Positions 1-7,862 are shown, counted from the stretch's first letter. The stretch is 58,867 bases of DNA from Desulfobacteraceae bacterium (GCA_024225635.1 JAAEMK010000230.1:1-58867); one strand, 5' to 3'. The notes: generated from the letters alone by a model not told the origin. Made by a program: numbers and translations.

Positions 1-1265
1 ACGTCGTTGTTGAGCTCGTGGGCGGCCCTGGCATGGGCGGTGATCTCATCCAGTATAAGGTCGGCCCCGATGATGCCGCCGGAGAGCTTTCTGCCGGAGC
101 CGGTGGTGCCGCAGCCCATGACGGTGAAGGAGAGGTCATGGGTGTTGATGAAATCGTCCATGGCCCTGAAGATCTTCTGTACGGCATCCACGGGCTTTGA
201 CGCGGTACGTGTGTAAAATCCGGCCACCACCGCGCCCGTGTCCGTGATGATGACGCCCTTGGTGCTGGTGGACCCCACATCCATGCCAAGATAGCCCTTT
301 GCAGCGTTCAGGGTCTTTGGATCAATGTAAATGTCGCTTTCAACCCCGTGGCTCATATAGGTCTTGAAGCTTTTAAAGTCGGGATAGTCCGACAGGGTCA
401 GGCTCAGGGGCGGGTAGGAGGATTTGTCCGACCGTTCCGAGGGCGTCATGATGTCTCCCGGGCAGGAATAGGGCCCATGGCCGGTTGAAAGGGAGCCTGC
501 CTGTTCCATGGCTCCCAGGGCCGCGCCAATGCCTCCGTACAGATGGGAACGGTCGTCACAGACCACCGGGGCGTCGATGAGAGCTTCAAGGTGGGAGCGC
601 ACCGATTCGTTTTTCGAGACGCCGCCGCAGAAGATCACCGGGTGCCTGATATCGCCCTTGGTGAATACCGTGTTGAAAATGTTCCTGGCAAGGCCCTGGC
701 ACAGGCCCTCGGAGATCTGGGGAACGGAAAAACCCTCCTGCTGGGCATGGATCAGGTCGGTTTTGGCAAACACGGCGCACCGGGTAGCGATGTCGGGAAT
801 GTTTTTGGCGTTTTTGCATGCTTCACAGCTCAACCGGTTCGCGGTGGCAAGCTCGAGGCGGCCTGCCTGCTGGTCCAGGAAGCTTCCGGTGCCTGCGGCG
901 CAGGAGGTGTTGGTCCTTGATCCCGTGTAGTTGCCCGCCTGGTCAAAGAGGCTGAGGCTGAATTTTTCGCCGCCCACGTTGAGGATGGAGCCCATGTTGC
1001 CGTGGAGGTGCTTGGCCGCCCGGATGATGGCCACCTGGTCGTCCACCTCAACGTCCCGTTTCACCGTGCCGGGGGTGGAAGAGGTGGCGGCAATGCGTTT
1101 GACCCGGGTAAGGTCCATGGAGGTCAGGATTGTCTCAAGGGTTTGGTTGATGTCGCCGTGGTGAAAAACGCTGGCGGAATTTACAATCTCCCTGTCAGGG
1201 GCCATTTCAACAACGGATACCGTAACAGACCCGATATCAATGCCGAGAACGGTTGATTCTATCAT
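1..1265 (-). CDS. 2-hydroxyacyl-CoA dehydratase activase-type ATPase (BadF/BadG/BcrA/BcrD family), partial
   Basis: The frame opens at an ATG at 1265 and is still open at base 1, so at least 421 codons are present and the C-terminus is outside the window. Two ASKHA-type ATPase modules follow each other: one begins near residue 7 (LGIDIGSVTVS) and a second near residue 322 (YLGMDVGSTSTKG). A cysteine-bearing segment near residues 145-160 (SCEACKN...ATRC) matches the [4Fe-4S] region of component A activators, which use ATP to drive an electron into radical dehydratases or reductases. The double-module form is the large activase type of anaerobes. Its dehydratase partner is not visible. The preceding gene ends one base before this ATG, so the two are almost certainly cotranscribed. 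Confidence 0.85.
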   Translation of the reverse strand, partial: MIESTVLGIDIGSVTVSVVEMAPDREIVNSASVFHHGDINQTLETILTSMDLTRVKRIAATSSTPGTVKRDVEVDDQVAIIRAAKHLHGNMGSILNVGGEKFSLSLFDQAGNYTGSRTNTSCAAGTGSFLDQQAGRLELATANRLSCEACKNAKNIPDIATRCAVFAKTDLIHAQQEGFSVPQISEGLCQGLARNIFNTVFTKGDIRHPVIFCGGVSKNESVRSHLEALIDAPVVCDDRSHLYGGIGAALGAMEQAGSLSTGHGPYSCPGDIMTPSERSDKSSYPPLSLTLSDYPDFKSFKTYMSHGVESDIYIDPKTLNAAKGYLGMDVGSTSTKGVIITDTGAVVAGFYTRTASKPVDAVQKIFRAMDDFINTHDLSFTVMGCGTTGSGRKLSGGIIGADLILDEITAHARAAHELNND

Positions 1266-1266
1266 G

Positions 1267-1740
1267 TTACAATTTCTCCTTTATCTCGTTCCAGAATTCA
1301 TTTACGCCTTTCAGCCATCCCTCGAGGAAAAGCCTTGTATGCTTGTTCAGGTCCTCTCCCGATTTTTCCATGAGATAATCCGAGGCAATGGTCTCCCCAA
1401 AGCTTGCGGAAAGCCGTTCGTCACTGGCCATGGCAGTGGGGGAATCGAAGTTCAGGGCATACATGAGGTCGTCGTAGTGGGCGCTTTTTGCCCACCTGAA
1501 CCCTTCGATCCTGCCGTTTTCCACATAGTTGCCTTCGGAAAGGCGCTTTTCCTGCTTGAGGCGTTCAATGGTCTCGGACATGGTGATGTCATCCTGGAGG
1601 CGCTTCTGGAACTCTTCCTTCTTCTGGATGGCGTCGGAAAGGGCGTCCTGGAACATTTTAGAAAGATTAAACGATTGTCTCCACTCTTCCAGCTTCTCGT
1701 GGAGCATATCCGGTATACTCAGGGTTATCTTACGTGTCAT
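1267..1740 (-). CDS. Small ribbon-helix-helix-like protein upstream of the activase gene
   Basis: This 157-residue protein was not recognised as a named family. The first 35 residues (TRKITLSIPDMLHEKLEEW and on) read as a basic beta-strand followed by helices, as in CopG/Arc-type ribbon-helix-helix DNA-binding domains. Residues 36-75 are highly charged and probably coiled coil. The rest is mixed, with aromatic residues (FRWAKSAHYDDLMY). It stops one base before the activase ATG, which implies translational coupling and perhaps autoregulation of the pair. No good Shine-Dalgarno sequence precedes the ATG at 1740. DNA binding is an inference from the N-terminus only. Confidence 0.6.
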   Translation of the reverse strand: MTRKITLSIPDMLHEKLEEWRQSFNLSKMFQDALSDAIQKKEEFQKRLQDDITMSETIERLKQEKRLSEGNYVENGRIEGFRWAKSAHYDDLMYALNFDSPTAMASDERLSASFGETIASDYLMEKSGEDLNKHTRLFLEGWLKGVNEFWNEIKEKL

Positions 1741-2007
1741 TGTTATAATCCGTATAAAAGGTGTGGTCTATTGCTCTGTCTCCCAAAAAAAGGCCATTAA
1801 ACCGGTATATACAGCTAAAATGGTTACGGGTGACAGGTATGATTCAGTATCGTATATCCAATACGTATTCCAAATTCGTGGTCGTGTCAATGGTAATGGT
1901 CATCTGTTTTCTCTTTTTCTTTGCGGTGTGATCTGTTATATAGGTAGCCAATTTTTACTGACAATGGTGACGAGAGACTGGGGTGGCGAGAATGGGGTCG
2001 GGAGACT

Positions 2008-2501
2008 GGGGACAGATTTAACATCCGTCGTCGAAGTGTCAAACTCCAAGCACGGGAGACAGAGTTGAAATCCGTCCCTTAGTGTACAAATCTGTCCCCG
2101 AGAGTGCGAGTGGCCGAGAGAAAGAATGGGGACGAGAGAATGGGGACAGATTTAAAACCTGTCGTCGGAGTGTCAAACTCCAGGCACGGGAGACAGAGTT
2201 GAAATCCGTCCCTGAGTGTACAAATCTGTCCCCAAGAGTGCGAGTGGCCGAGAGAAAGAATGGGGACGAGAAAATGGGGACAGATTTAACATCCGTCGTC
2301 GAAGTGTCAAACTCCAGGCATGGGAGACAGAGTTGAAATCTGTCCTTGAGTGTACAAATCTGTCCCCGAGAGTGCGAATGGCCGAGCGAAAGAATGGGGA
2401 CGAGAAAATGGGGACAGATTTAAAACCTGTCGTCGGAGTGTCAAACTCCAGGCACGGGAGACAGAGTTGAAATCCGTCCCTTAGTGTACAAATCTGTCCC
2501 C
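2008..2501. repeat. Four 134-bp tandem repeats with terminal inverted GGGGACAGATTT
   Basis: Units begin at 2008, 2142, 2276 and 2410, exactly 134 bp apart. Each holds GGGGACAGATTT near its left end and the inverted AAATCTGTCCCC 80 bp further on (2088, 2222, 2356, 2490). Units 1 and 3 share one variant (AACATCCGTCGTCGAAG) and units 2 and 4 another (AAAACCTGTCGTCGGAG), so the array looks like a duplicated 268-bp dimer. Decayed half-copies continue to about 2560. The stretch 1741-2007 holds no gene I can support. The motif resembles REP/BIME-type elements; no transposase lies nearby. Confidence 0.9.
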
Positions 2502-2578
2502 TATAGTGGTGAGTGCAAATCAGTCCTGTAGGGACAGATTAAAATCAGTCCCCAAGGTACGAAGGTAAGGAAACACTA

Positions 2579-3388
2579 TTGAAATCACAACCAAACCGAC
2601 TCATAAATAAAATTGAACCCCTCGGCGCAACAGCCCTGGAAATGGTTCGAACCCTTGGAAGGGGAGCCATCTTTTTCTTCCATGGCCTGTTCCAGATCCT
2701 GGTGCTTCCAGTTCAATTCCGCAAGATTCTCGAGCACACCTGGTTCATCGGCATGAAATCCATGGTGGTCATTGTGCTGACCGGTATATTCACCGGCATG
2801 GTCCTCGGCCTCCAGGGGTATTATACTTTGGTGCGGTTCGGTTCCGAAGGCATGCTGGGGTCTGCCGTGGCCCTGACCCTGATCCGGGAGCTGGGTCCGG
2901 TTCTCACGGCCATCATGGTGGCGGCCAGGGCCGGTTCCGCCATGGCCGCCGAGATCGGCGTCATGCGCATCTCGGAGCAGATAGACGCCCTGGAGACCAT
3001 GGATGTGAATCCGGTGCGGTACCTGTTCTCCCCACGGATCGTGGCGGCGGTGATCAGTTTTCCCCTGCTCACGGCCCTGTTTGACGTCATCGGCATCTTT
3101 GGCGGCTATATTACCGGGTCACTGCTGCTTGGGATCAATCCGGGCATCTACTTTTACCGGGTCAATGAGAGCGTGCTCATGTCCGATATCACCGGCGGAT
3201 TCATCAAGTCCATTGTGTTTTCCCTTGTGGTGACCACGGTCTGCTGCGGCCGGGGCTATTTTACCCATCTCCATACCAGGGGGGGATTCGGCGCCAAGGG
3301 GGTGAGCCATTCCACCACCACGGCCGTGGTCAACTCCTGTGTCCTGATCCTTGTTTTCGATTACATTATAACCTATTTGCTGCTGTAG
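2579..3388 (+). CDS. mlaE: MlaE-family phospholipid ABC transporter permease
   Basis: This is the inner-membrane permease of the Mla pathway, which moves phospholipids between the inner membrane and the periplasm to keep outer-membrane asymmetry. The 269 residues contain about five to six membrane segments and the family core GIFTGMVLGLQGYY, the conserved LIRELGPVLTAIMVAARAGS region and the AAEIGVMRISEQIDALETM loop that contacts the ATPase. The start is a TTG with AAGG eight bases upstream; no ATG precedes the conserved region until codon 22, so a TTG start is preferred. It leads an operon with mlaF seven bases downstream. The 134-bp repeat array ends about 75 bp upstream, so the promoter must lie in or beside the repeats. 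Confidence 0.92.
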   Translation: MKSQPNRLINKIEPLGATALEMVRTLGRGAIFFFHGLFQILVLPVQFRKILEHTWFIGMKSMVVIVLTGIFTGMVLGLQGYYTLVRFGSEGMLGSAVALTLIRELGPVLTAIMVAARAGSAMAAEIGVMRISEQIDALETMDVNPVRYLFSPRIVAAVISFPLLTALFDVIGIFGGYITGSLLLGINPGIYFYRVNESVLMSDITGGFIKSIVFSLVVTTVCCGRGYFTHLHTRGGFGAKGVSHSTTTAVVNSCVLILVFDYIITYLLL

Positions 3389-3395
3389 AGGCGTC

Positions 3396-4151
3396 ATGAC
3401 ACAGCCCTTCATAGAGTTCAGGAATGTCCGTAAGCGCTTTGGTTCAAACCTTGTAATGCAGGGGGTGGACCTTTCCATCTTCAAAGGCGAGATCACCGCT
3501 GTCATCGGAAAGAGCGGCGGCGGAAAAAGCGTGCTTTTAAAACATATCATCGGGCTTGAAACCCAGGATTCCGGGACCATCTCCATTGATGGCCGGGATA
3601 TTTCCGCCATGGACAAGGCGGCAAGAAAGCGGTTCAAGCAGAAAACCAGCTACATGTTCCAGAACAACGCCCTTTTTGATTCCTTGAACGTGTTTGACAA
3701 CATTGCGCTGCCCCTGGCCGAAGGGTCCTCCCTTTCCAGGAAGGAGATCAGGGACCGGGTTTTCAAGCGCATGGAGCAGCTGGAGATCCTGGGGACCGAA
3801 GGGCGGTTCTCAACCCAGCTCTCCGGGGGCATGCGAAAGCGTGTGGCCCTTGCCCGTGCCCTGGTGACTGATCCGGACGTGGTGCTGTTTGACGAGCCCA
3901 CAACCGGGCTTGATCCGGTGAGAAAAAACGCAGTCCATACCATGATCAGGGATTACCAGGAACGGTTCGGTTTCACGGCCGTTGTCGTGAGCCACGAGAT
4001 TCCCGAAATATTTGAAATAGCCCAACGGGTCGCCATGCTGGACAAGGGAAGGATCTTGATCCAGGGCGGCCCGGAACAGATCCAAGGGTCCACTATTGAC
4101 GAAGTGCGCTCCTTTATCAACGGACAAGAGGAGACGAACAGGAAAATTTGA
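3396..4151 (+). CDS. mlaF: MlaF-family phospholipid ABC transporter ATPase
   Basis: The cytoplasmic ATPase powers the MlaE permease. The 251 residues show Walker A (GKSGGGKSVLLKH, near residue 38), the ABC signature [15 protein letters not shown] near residue 143 and Walker B VVLFDEPTTGLDP, followed by the switch histidine (VVSHE). The signature variant SGGM is typical of MlaF/Ttg2A rather than other importers. It ends two bases before the mlaD ATG. No mlaB (STAS-domain) gene is present here, although E. coli MlaF needs MlaB. Confidence 0.94.
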   Translation: MTQPFIEFRNVRKRFGSNLVMQGVDLSIFKGEITAVIGKSGGGKSVLLKHIIGLETQDSGTISIDGRDISAMDKAARKRFKQKTSYMFQNNALFDSLNVFDNIALPLAEGSSLSRKEIRDRVFKRMEQLEILGTEGRFSTQLSGGMRKRVALARALVTDPDVVLFDEPTTGLDPVRKNAVHTMIRDYQERFGFTAVVVSHEIPEIFEIAQRVAMLDKGRILIQGGPEQIQGSTIDEVRSFINGQEETNRKI

Positions 4152-4153
4152 CC

Positions 4154-4603
4154 ATGAAAAAAACAACCATTGAATTGTATGTGGGGCTCTTTGTGATCAT
4201 AGGGCTCATTTGCTCGGCCTATCTTGTGGTTCAGCTTGGCGGCCTGAAGCTATCCAACAAGGACCATTACTCCGTGTACGCCTTTTTCTCTTCCGTTTCA
4301 GGGCTGAAACCAGGCGCAAACGTGGAAATGGCAGGCGTTGCCGTGGGTAACGTCGCCAAAATTTCCCTGGACAGGGAGCAGCTCCTTGCCAAGCTGGAGC
4401 TGAGTATTGACAAGAACTATGTGTTTTCCGAAGATGTGATCGCCTCCGTGAAGACCTCGGGCATCATCGGGGACAAGTACATCGATCTTTCTCCTGGAGG
4501 GTCCGAGTTTGACCTTGAACCCGGGGCGACCATCTTTAATACGGAGTCGTCCCTTGATATTGAATCCCTGGTGAGCAAGTATATTTTTTCAAACAAGGAG
4601 TAG
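4154..4603 (+). CDS. mlaD: MlaD-type MCE-domain protein
   Basis: This is a periplasmic MCE-domain protein anchored by one N-terminal membrane helix (about residues 6-28). Family members form a hexameric ring on MlaFE that channels lipids. The MCE core runs from about residue 38 (YSVYAFFSSVSGLKPGANVE) to about residue 115 (GIIGDKYIDLSPGG). At 149 residues it is somewhat shorter than E. coli MlaD. The frame is open to a TTG at 4148, but the ATG at 4154, two bases after the mlaF stop, gives the expected MKKTTIELYVGLFV start and is chosen. Confidence 0.9.
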   Translation: MKKTTIELYVGLFVIIGLICSAYLVVQLGGLKLSNKDHYSVYAFFSSVSGLKPGANVEMAGVAVGNVAKISLDREQLLAKLELSIDKNYVFSEDVIASVKTSGIIGDKYIDLSPGGSEFDLEPGATIFNTESSLDIESLVSKYIFSNKE

Positions 4604-4641
4604 ACCCTGAACCGGTCTGCCGGAGATAAAAGAGGAGTGTA

Positions 4642-5253
4642 ATGTTTAAGAGAAGCGTTGTTGTCTTTTTATTTTTAATGATCTGTGTGGGACCGGTCCC
4701 GGCCTTGGCCAAGGAGTCTCCCAAAAATGTTCTCAAACGCTGTGTGGATGATGTCATCCTGATCCTGAATGATCCTGCGGCGGAAGACGGGACCCTGGTG
4801 GCGGAGAGAAACCGGCGGCTGTTTGAAAAGGCCGGTATAATTTTTGATTTCAGAAGCCTTGCCATGGGCGCCCTTGGCAGAAACTGGCGCAGGTTCAACA
4901 ATGATCAGAGGACTGAATTTTCCGATTCCTTTTCCCGCCTCATCGCCCAGAGCTATTTTTCAAGAATGGAGGGCCAGGATTTTGATAATGTAAGCATCGA
5001 GTATAAGGATATCGAGGCCCTTCCCCCCACACGCTCGGGAATCCAGCGGGCGGACGTTCCCACCGACCTGATCCACAACGGTGTAAAAACCCCCGTGACC
5101 TACCGGATGCTTAAAAGAACGGATACCTGGAAGGTGTATGATGTGGTCATCGAAGGGATCAGCATGGTGTCAAACTACAGGGAGCAGTACAGGAACAGTT
5201 TCAAGGACTCCCCGGAAAAGATGATCAATGATCTCAAGGAGAAGCTGCAATGA
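4642..5253 (+). CDS. mlaC: MlaC/Ttg2D-family periplasmic lipid-binding protein
   Basis: This periplasmic phospholipid shuttle runs between MlaA at the outer membrane and MlaFED. The 203 residues begin with a clear Sec signal peptide (MFKRSVVVFLFLMICVGPV, cleavage after ALA near residue 23). The MlaC fold is recognisable from FDFRSLAMGALGRNWRRFN to the TWKVYDVVIEGISMVSNYR segment, the most conserved stretch in the family. GAGG precedes the ATG. The stop overlaps the mlaA ATG by four bases. Confidence 0.92.
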   Translation: MFKRSVVVFLFLMICVGPVPALAKESPKNVLKRCVDDVILILNDPAAEDGTLVAERNRRLFEKAGIIFDFRSLAMGALGRNWRRFNNDQRTEFSDSFSRLIAQSYFSRMEGQDFDNVSIEYKDIEALPPTRSGIQRADVPTDLIHNGVKTPVTYRMLKRTDTWKVYDVVIEGISMVSNYREQYRNSFKDSPEKMINDLKEKLQ

Positions 5254-5981
5254 GGCGATTTGCTTTCCTGACACTATTGCTGCAATTGCTCCTTGCCCCG
5301 GCGGTTCCTGCGCTGGCCCAGGATGAGTTCGCCGACGATCTTTTTGACGATTACGTCGATGCCGGGGAGGTGAACCCTGTGCCCGATCCCTTTTACAAGG
5401 TCAACCATGCCGTTTACACCTTTAACGACAGGCTCTATTTCTGGGTGATGAAGCCGGTTGCAAGGACCTACGGAAGTGTGGTTCCCGGAGATCTAAGAAC
5501 CGGTGTCCATAACATGTTTGTCAACCTTCTCTTTCCGGTGCGGTTCGTAAACCTGGTCTGCCAGGGAAAGATCGGGAACGCCGGAACAGAGCTTGCCGTC
5601 TTTGCCGTCAATTCCACTTCCGGGGTGCTTGGGTTTGGCCGTCCCGCCCAGCAGGCGTTTGGACTGGAGATTCATAAAGAGGACCTGGGACAGACCCTGG
5701 GCTCCTATTCCATCAAGGAAGGGTGCTACCTGGTGCTGCCCTTTCTCGGTCCCTCCACCCTCAGGGATCTTGTGGGAATCGTTGGTGACAGTTTTCTTTC
5801 TCCCATCAACTACGTAACCCCCAGGACGGCCTTCGCAGGCCTCAGGGCCTTTGACGCCGTCAACAAGACCTCCCTCCTGAGGGTAGGGGACTATGAGACC
5901 TTGAAACAGGCGGCCGTAGATCCCTACGTGGCCATCAAGGACGGTTACATCCAGCTTCGCAGGAAACGAATTCAGGATTAA
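5250..5981 (+). CDS. mlaA: MlaA/VacJ-family outer-membrane phospholipid protein
   Basis: MlaA sits in the outer membrane and removes mislocalised phospholipids from the outer leaflet, handing them to MlaC. The 243 residues contain the family signatures DPFYKVNHAVYTFNDRLYFW, the NLLFPVRFVNLVCQGK region, and GPSTLRDLVGIVGD. The N-terminus is a signal peptide ending in APAVPALAQ; there is no lipobox cysteine, so unlike E. coli MlaA this protein should not be a lipoprotein. It is the last gene of the mla operon and is followed by a hairpin at 5991-6015. Confidence 0.92.
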   Translation: MRRFAFLTLLLQLLLAPAVPALAQDEFADDLFDDYVDAGEVNPVPDPFYKVNHAVYTFNDRLYFWVMKPVARTYGSVVPGDLRTGVHNMFVNLLFPVRFVNLVCQGKIGNAGTELAVFAVNSTSGVLGFGRPAQQAFGLEIHKEDLGQTLGSYSIKEGCYLVLPFLGPSTLRDLVGIVGDSFLSPINYVTPRTAFAGLRAFDAVNKTSLLRVGDYETLKQAAVDPYVAIKDGYIQLRRKRIQD

Positions 5982-5990
5982 TTCAACACA

Positions 5991-6015
5991 CGGCGACGTC
6001 TAATAAACGTCGCCG
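5991..6015 (+). terminator. Hairpin after the mla operon
   Basis: The perfect nine-base stem CGGCGACGT / ACGTCGCCG (5991-5999 and 6007-6015) has a seven-base loop and lies ten bases after the mlaA stop. The tail is only pyrimidine-rich (TTCCTTCTCCCCTTT), so it is a plausible but not ideal intrinsic terminator. It may also serve the convergent gene ending at 6050. Confidence 0.7.
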
Positions 6016-6049
6016 TTCCTTCTCCCCTTTCTACCTTATATATATACAA

Positions 6050-6853
6050 TCAGTAGAGATCATCCCGACGGTTGGGAAGAAAATAGCGCATCCTGTGCTC
6101 CCGGACCTGTTCCAGCAGTCCGGCGTCAAGGTCCACTATCAGGAGTTCTTCATGGTCGCTGAGAAGACTGGTGATTTCCTTGCCGTCAGGTCCCACGGCA
6201 ACCGCGACCCCGGGAAAGGCAAGGCCGTTGCTGTGGGTTCCCACCTGATTGCAGGCCAGCACAAAGACGCCGTTGTCAAATGCCCTTGCCCCCAGGTGGC
6301 GCATCCAGGAGTCCAGTTTTTCCCGGGGTGTTTTTCTCGGGGATGCGTGGGGAATAAACAGGATATCCGCGCCCCCAAGGGCCATACGGGTGGAAAGTTC
6401 CGGAAAGTGGGCGTCGTAGCACATCTGGATGCCGAAGCTGAAGCCGTTGGTCCCAAAGGTTTCGATGGCGGCGCCCTGGGTGAAAATTTCTTTTTCCGGC
6501 GGGGCCAGGTGGAGTTTTCTGTAGAGGCAGAGGGAACCGTCGTTCATGGCTGCCACATGGGTGGCGAATAGGGTGTCCGCCCCGTTTCTTTCGGCCATAC
6601 CCGCAAGGATGGTGATGTTCAGCCGGGTTGCCGTATGAAGGAGTGTGTCGGTAATTGGGCCGGGCAGGGGTTCCGCAACGGAAGCGATACGGTGGTTTGT
6701 GCAATAACCGGTGATGTTGAGTTCGGGAAACAGGACAACTGATGCACCCAGGTCGGCCGCCCTGGCCGCAAGCCGGAGGCATGCGTCAAGGTTGGCACGG
6801 GTTTCTCCGGGGGGCGAGTGCTGGAGAACCAGGGCTGCCCTGGTCGGTTTCAT
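6050..6853 (-). CDS. Carbon-nitrogen hydrolase (nitrilase superfamily)
   Basis: This 267-residue enzyme hydrolyses a C-N bond (amide, carbamoyl or nitrile); the substrate cannot be told from sequence. The nitrilase catalytic triad is present: E44 in LFPELNITGY, K113 in YRKLHL and C145 in IQMCYDAHFPE. The C-terminal part (FDNGVFVLACNQVG...FPGVAVAVGPDGKEI) also fits the family. Its ATG overlaps the ahbA stop by four bases (ATGA), so the two are translationally coupled. Coupling to a siroheme decarboxylase gene is unexplained; a role in tetrapyrrole metabolism would be a guess. Confidence 0.85.
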   Translation of the reverse strand: MKPTRAALVLQHSPPGETRANLDACLRLAARAADLGASVVLFPELNITGYCTNHRIASVAEPLPGPITDTLLHTATRLNITILAGMAERNGADTLFATHVAAMNDGSLCLYRKLHLAPPEKEIFTQGAAIETFGTNGFSFGIQMCYDAHFPELSTRMALGGADILFIPHASPRKTPREKLDSWMRHLGARAFDNGVFVLACNQVGTHSNGLAFPGVAVAVGPDGKEITSLLSDHEELLIVDLDAGLLEQVREHRMRYFLPNRRDDLY

Positions 6854-7305
6854 ACCTTGAACTGGGCGCTTATCTTGAACACGTCGGTGGCCGGCAGATT
6901 CAGGATCTCGGTAACGCCGGTGGTTTTTGCTATCTCTTCAAGATTGCTTTCAATCAGTTCGACGCTTTCGGCGATAAAAGTGAACCAGACATTGTAGGCG
7001 TGGCTGCGCATGTAGTTATGGGTAACGCCTGAGTAACTGTTCACGGTCTCGGTAAAGAGGCCGATCTTGTCTTCCGGTACCATGGCCGCGCACAGGGTTG
7101 AGTGAAATCCCAGCTTGTGGGGACTGAAGTTGCCGCCGATCCGCCGGATGATTCCATCTTCCTTTAGCTGCTTCACCCTGGTGATTACCTGGGCTTCCTC
7201 AAGGCCGAGATCCCTTGCAATGGCCCTGTAGGGTCTTGGCTCTATGGGGAAAAGGGTCTGGATCTTGTTGATTATCTTCTTGTCAATGTCGTCTATCGGG
7301 GTCAT
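6850..7305 (-). CDS. ahbA: Siroheme decarboxylase subunit, AhbA-like (Lrp/AsnC fold)
   Basis: AhbA and AhbB decarboxylate siroheme to 12,18-didecarboxysiroheme in the alternative haem pathway of sulfate reducers and archaea. The 151 residues have an AsnC-like helix-turn-helix (about residues 5-60) followed by the family segment IRRIGGNFSPHKLGFHSTLC and the GVTHNYMRSHAYNVWFTFI motif, ending in LPATDVFKI. The STLCAA form of the first segment is closer to AhbA than to AhbB. The helix-turn-helix makes these proteins easy to misname as Lrp regulators. No ahbB, ahbC or ahbD is seen in this window. Confidence 0.82.
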   Translation of the reverse strand: MTPIDDIDKKIINKIQTLFPIEPRPYRAIARDLGLEEAQVITRVKQLKEDGIIRRIGGNFSPHKLGFHSTLCAAMVPEDKIGLFTETVNSYSGVTHNYMRSHAYNVWFTFIAESVELIESNLEEIAKTTGVTEILNLPATDVFKISAQFKV

Positions 7306-7332
7306 GCTTGTTCCTTTTCAGGGTCTCACTAC

Positions 7333-7440
7333 GGGGTCAGGCTTAGCTTCTTGATATCCACTCCGGGGTCAGGCTTAGCTTATTGTGTCTGAACTCAAAA
7401 TATATGAGCAATTACGCCAATAAGCTAAGCCTGACCCCGG
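7333..7440. repeat. REP-like element: three copies of GGGGTCAGGCTTAGCTTATT
   Basis: Direct copies lie at 7333-7353 (one mismatch, CTTCTTG) and 7365-7385, with an inverted copy at 7418-7438. The last two extend to a perfect 23-bp stem (7363-7385 with 7418-7440) around a 32-base AT-rich loop. It lies between the dsrC terminator and the start of ahbA. A further copy is found 20 kb away at 27555. This pattern fits a mobile REP/RAYT-type repeat rather than a gene-specific terminator. Confidence 0.85.
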
Positions 7441-7481
7441 TGTTGCATTGTCTAACCCAGGTCCGCCCGGTTTACCATTAA

Positions 7482-7514
7482 AAAAGGCTCTGCTAATGGA
7501 ACGCAGAGCCTTTT
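7482..7514 (-). terminator. Intrinsic terminator downstream of dsrC
   Basis: The twelve-base stem AAAAGGCTCTGC / GCAGAGCCTTTT encloses a nine-base loop. Read on the minus strand it ends in a run of T, 31 bases after the dsrC stop. The symmetric A/T flanks would let it act in both directions. Confidence 0.88.
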
Positions 7515-7544
7515 AACGGTTATGAATATATCAGTCTATCGATA

Positions 7545-7862
7545 TTATACACATCCGGTAGGTTTGGGAAGACCAGCCATCTTACAAGCTCCCTTACCAG
7601 GTCCTGAGGGGAAGAGCTCATAGATGTGTTTCAGCTTGAACTTGGTGAGCTTGGAGAGAACACGTACCATGGGAGCGATACCGTTTTTCTCATAGTAGTC
7701 CTGGAGAACTTTAACTACTTTCCAGTGCTCGTCGTTCAGCTCATCAATACCTTCCTGCTGGCGGACATACTCTACCCACTCTTCGGTGAAGGTCTTGTAA
7801 TCGAGCAGGAATCCATCTTCATCAATCTCGAATGATTTTCCATTCATCTCTACTGTTGCCAT
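7545..7862 (-). CDS. dsrC: DsrC, sulfur-trafficking protein of dissimilatory sulfite reduction
   Basis: DsrC carries sulfite-derived sulfur as a trisulfide between its two C-terminal cysteines. DsrAB makes the trisulfide, and membrane or soluble heterodisulfide-reductase-like complexes reduce it. The 105 residues have the DsrC/TusE fold, and the flexible arm GACKMAGLPKPTGCV holds both redox cysteines, C93 and the penultimate C104. Both being present separates true DsrC from TusE or regulatory paralogues. A strong AGGAGG ribosome site and its own promoter (7939-7967) suggest high expression. It follows the hdrA-flx operon on the same strand, so that complex is a plausible redox partner. Confidence 0.96.
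   Translation of the reverse strand: MATVEMNGKSFEIDEDGFLLDYKTFTEEWVEYVRQQEGIDELNDEHWKVVKVLQDYYEKNGIAPMVRVLSKLTKFKLKHIYELFPSGPGKGACKMAGLPKPTGCV

Noticed and set aside
2082-2470. Two 84-residue frames (2082-2336 and 2216-2470) inside the 134-bp array
   Set aside because: They are the same repeat read in shifted frames (134 is not a multiple of three), without ribosome sites; the similarity is a consequence of the DNA repeat.
2008-2501. CRISPR array
   Set aside because: The whole 134-bp unit is conserved with no variable spacers, and no cas genes are present.
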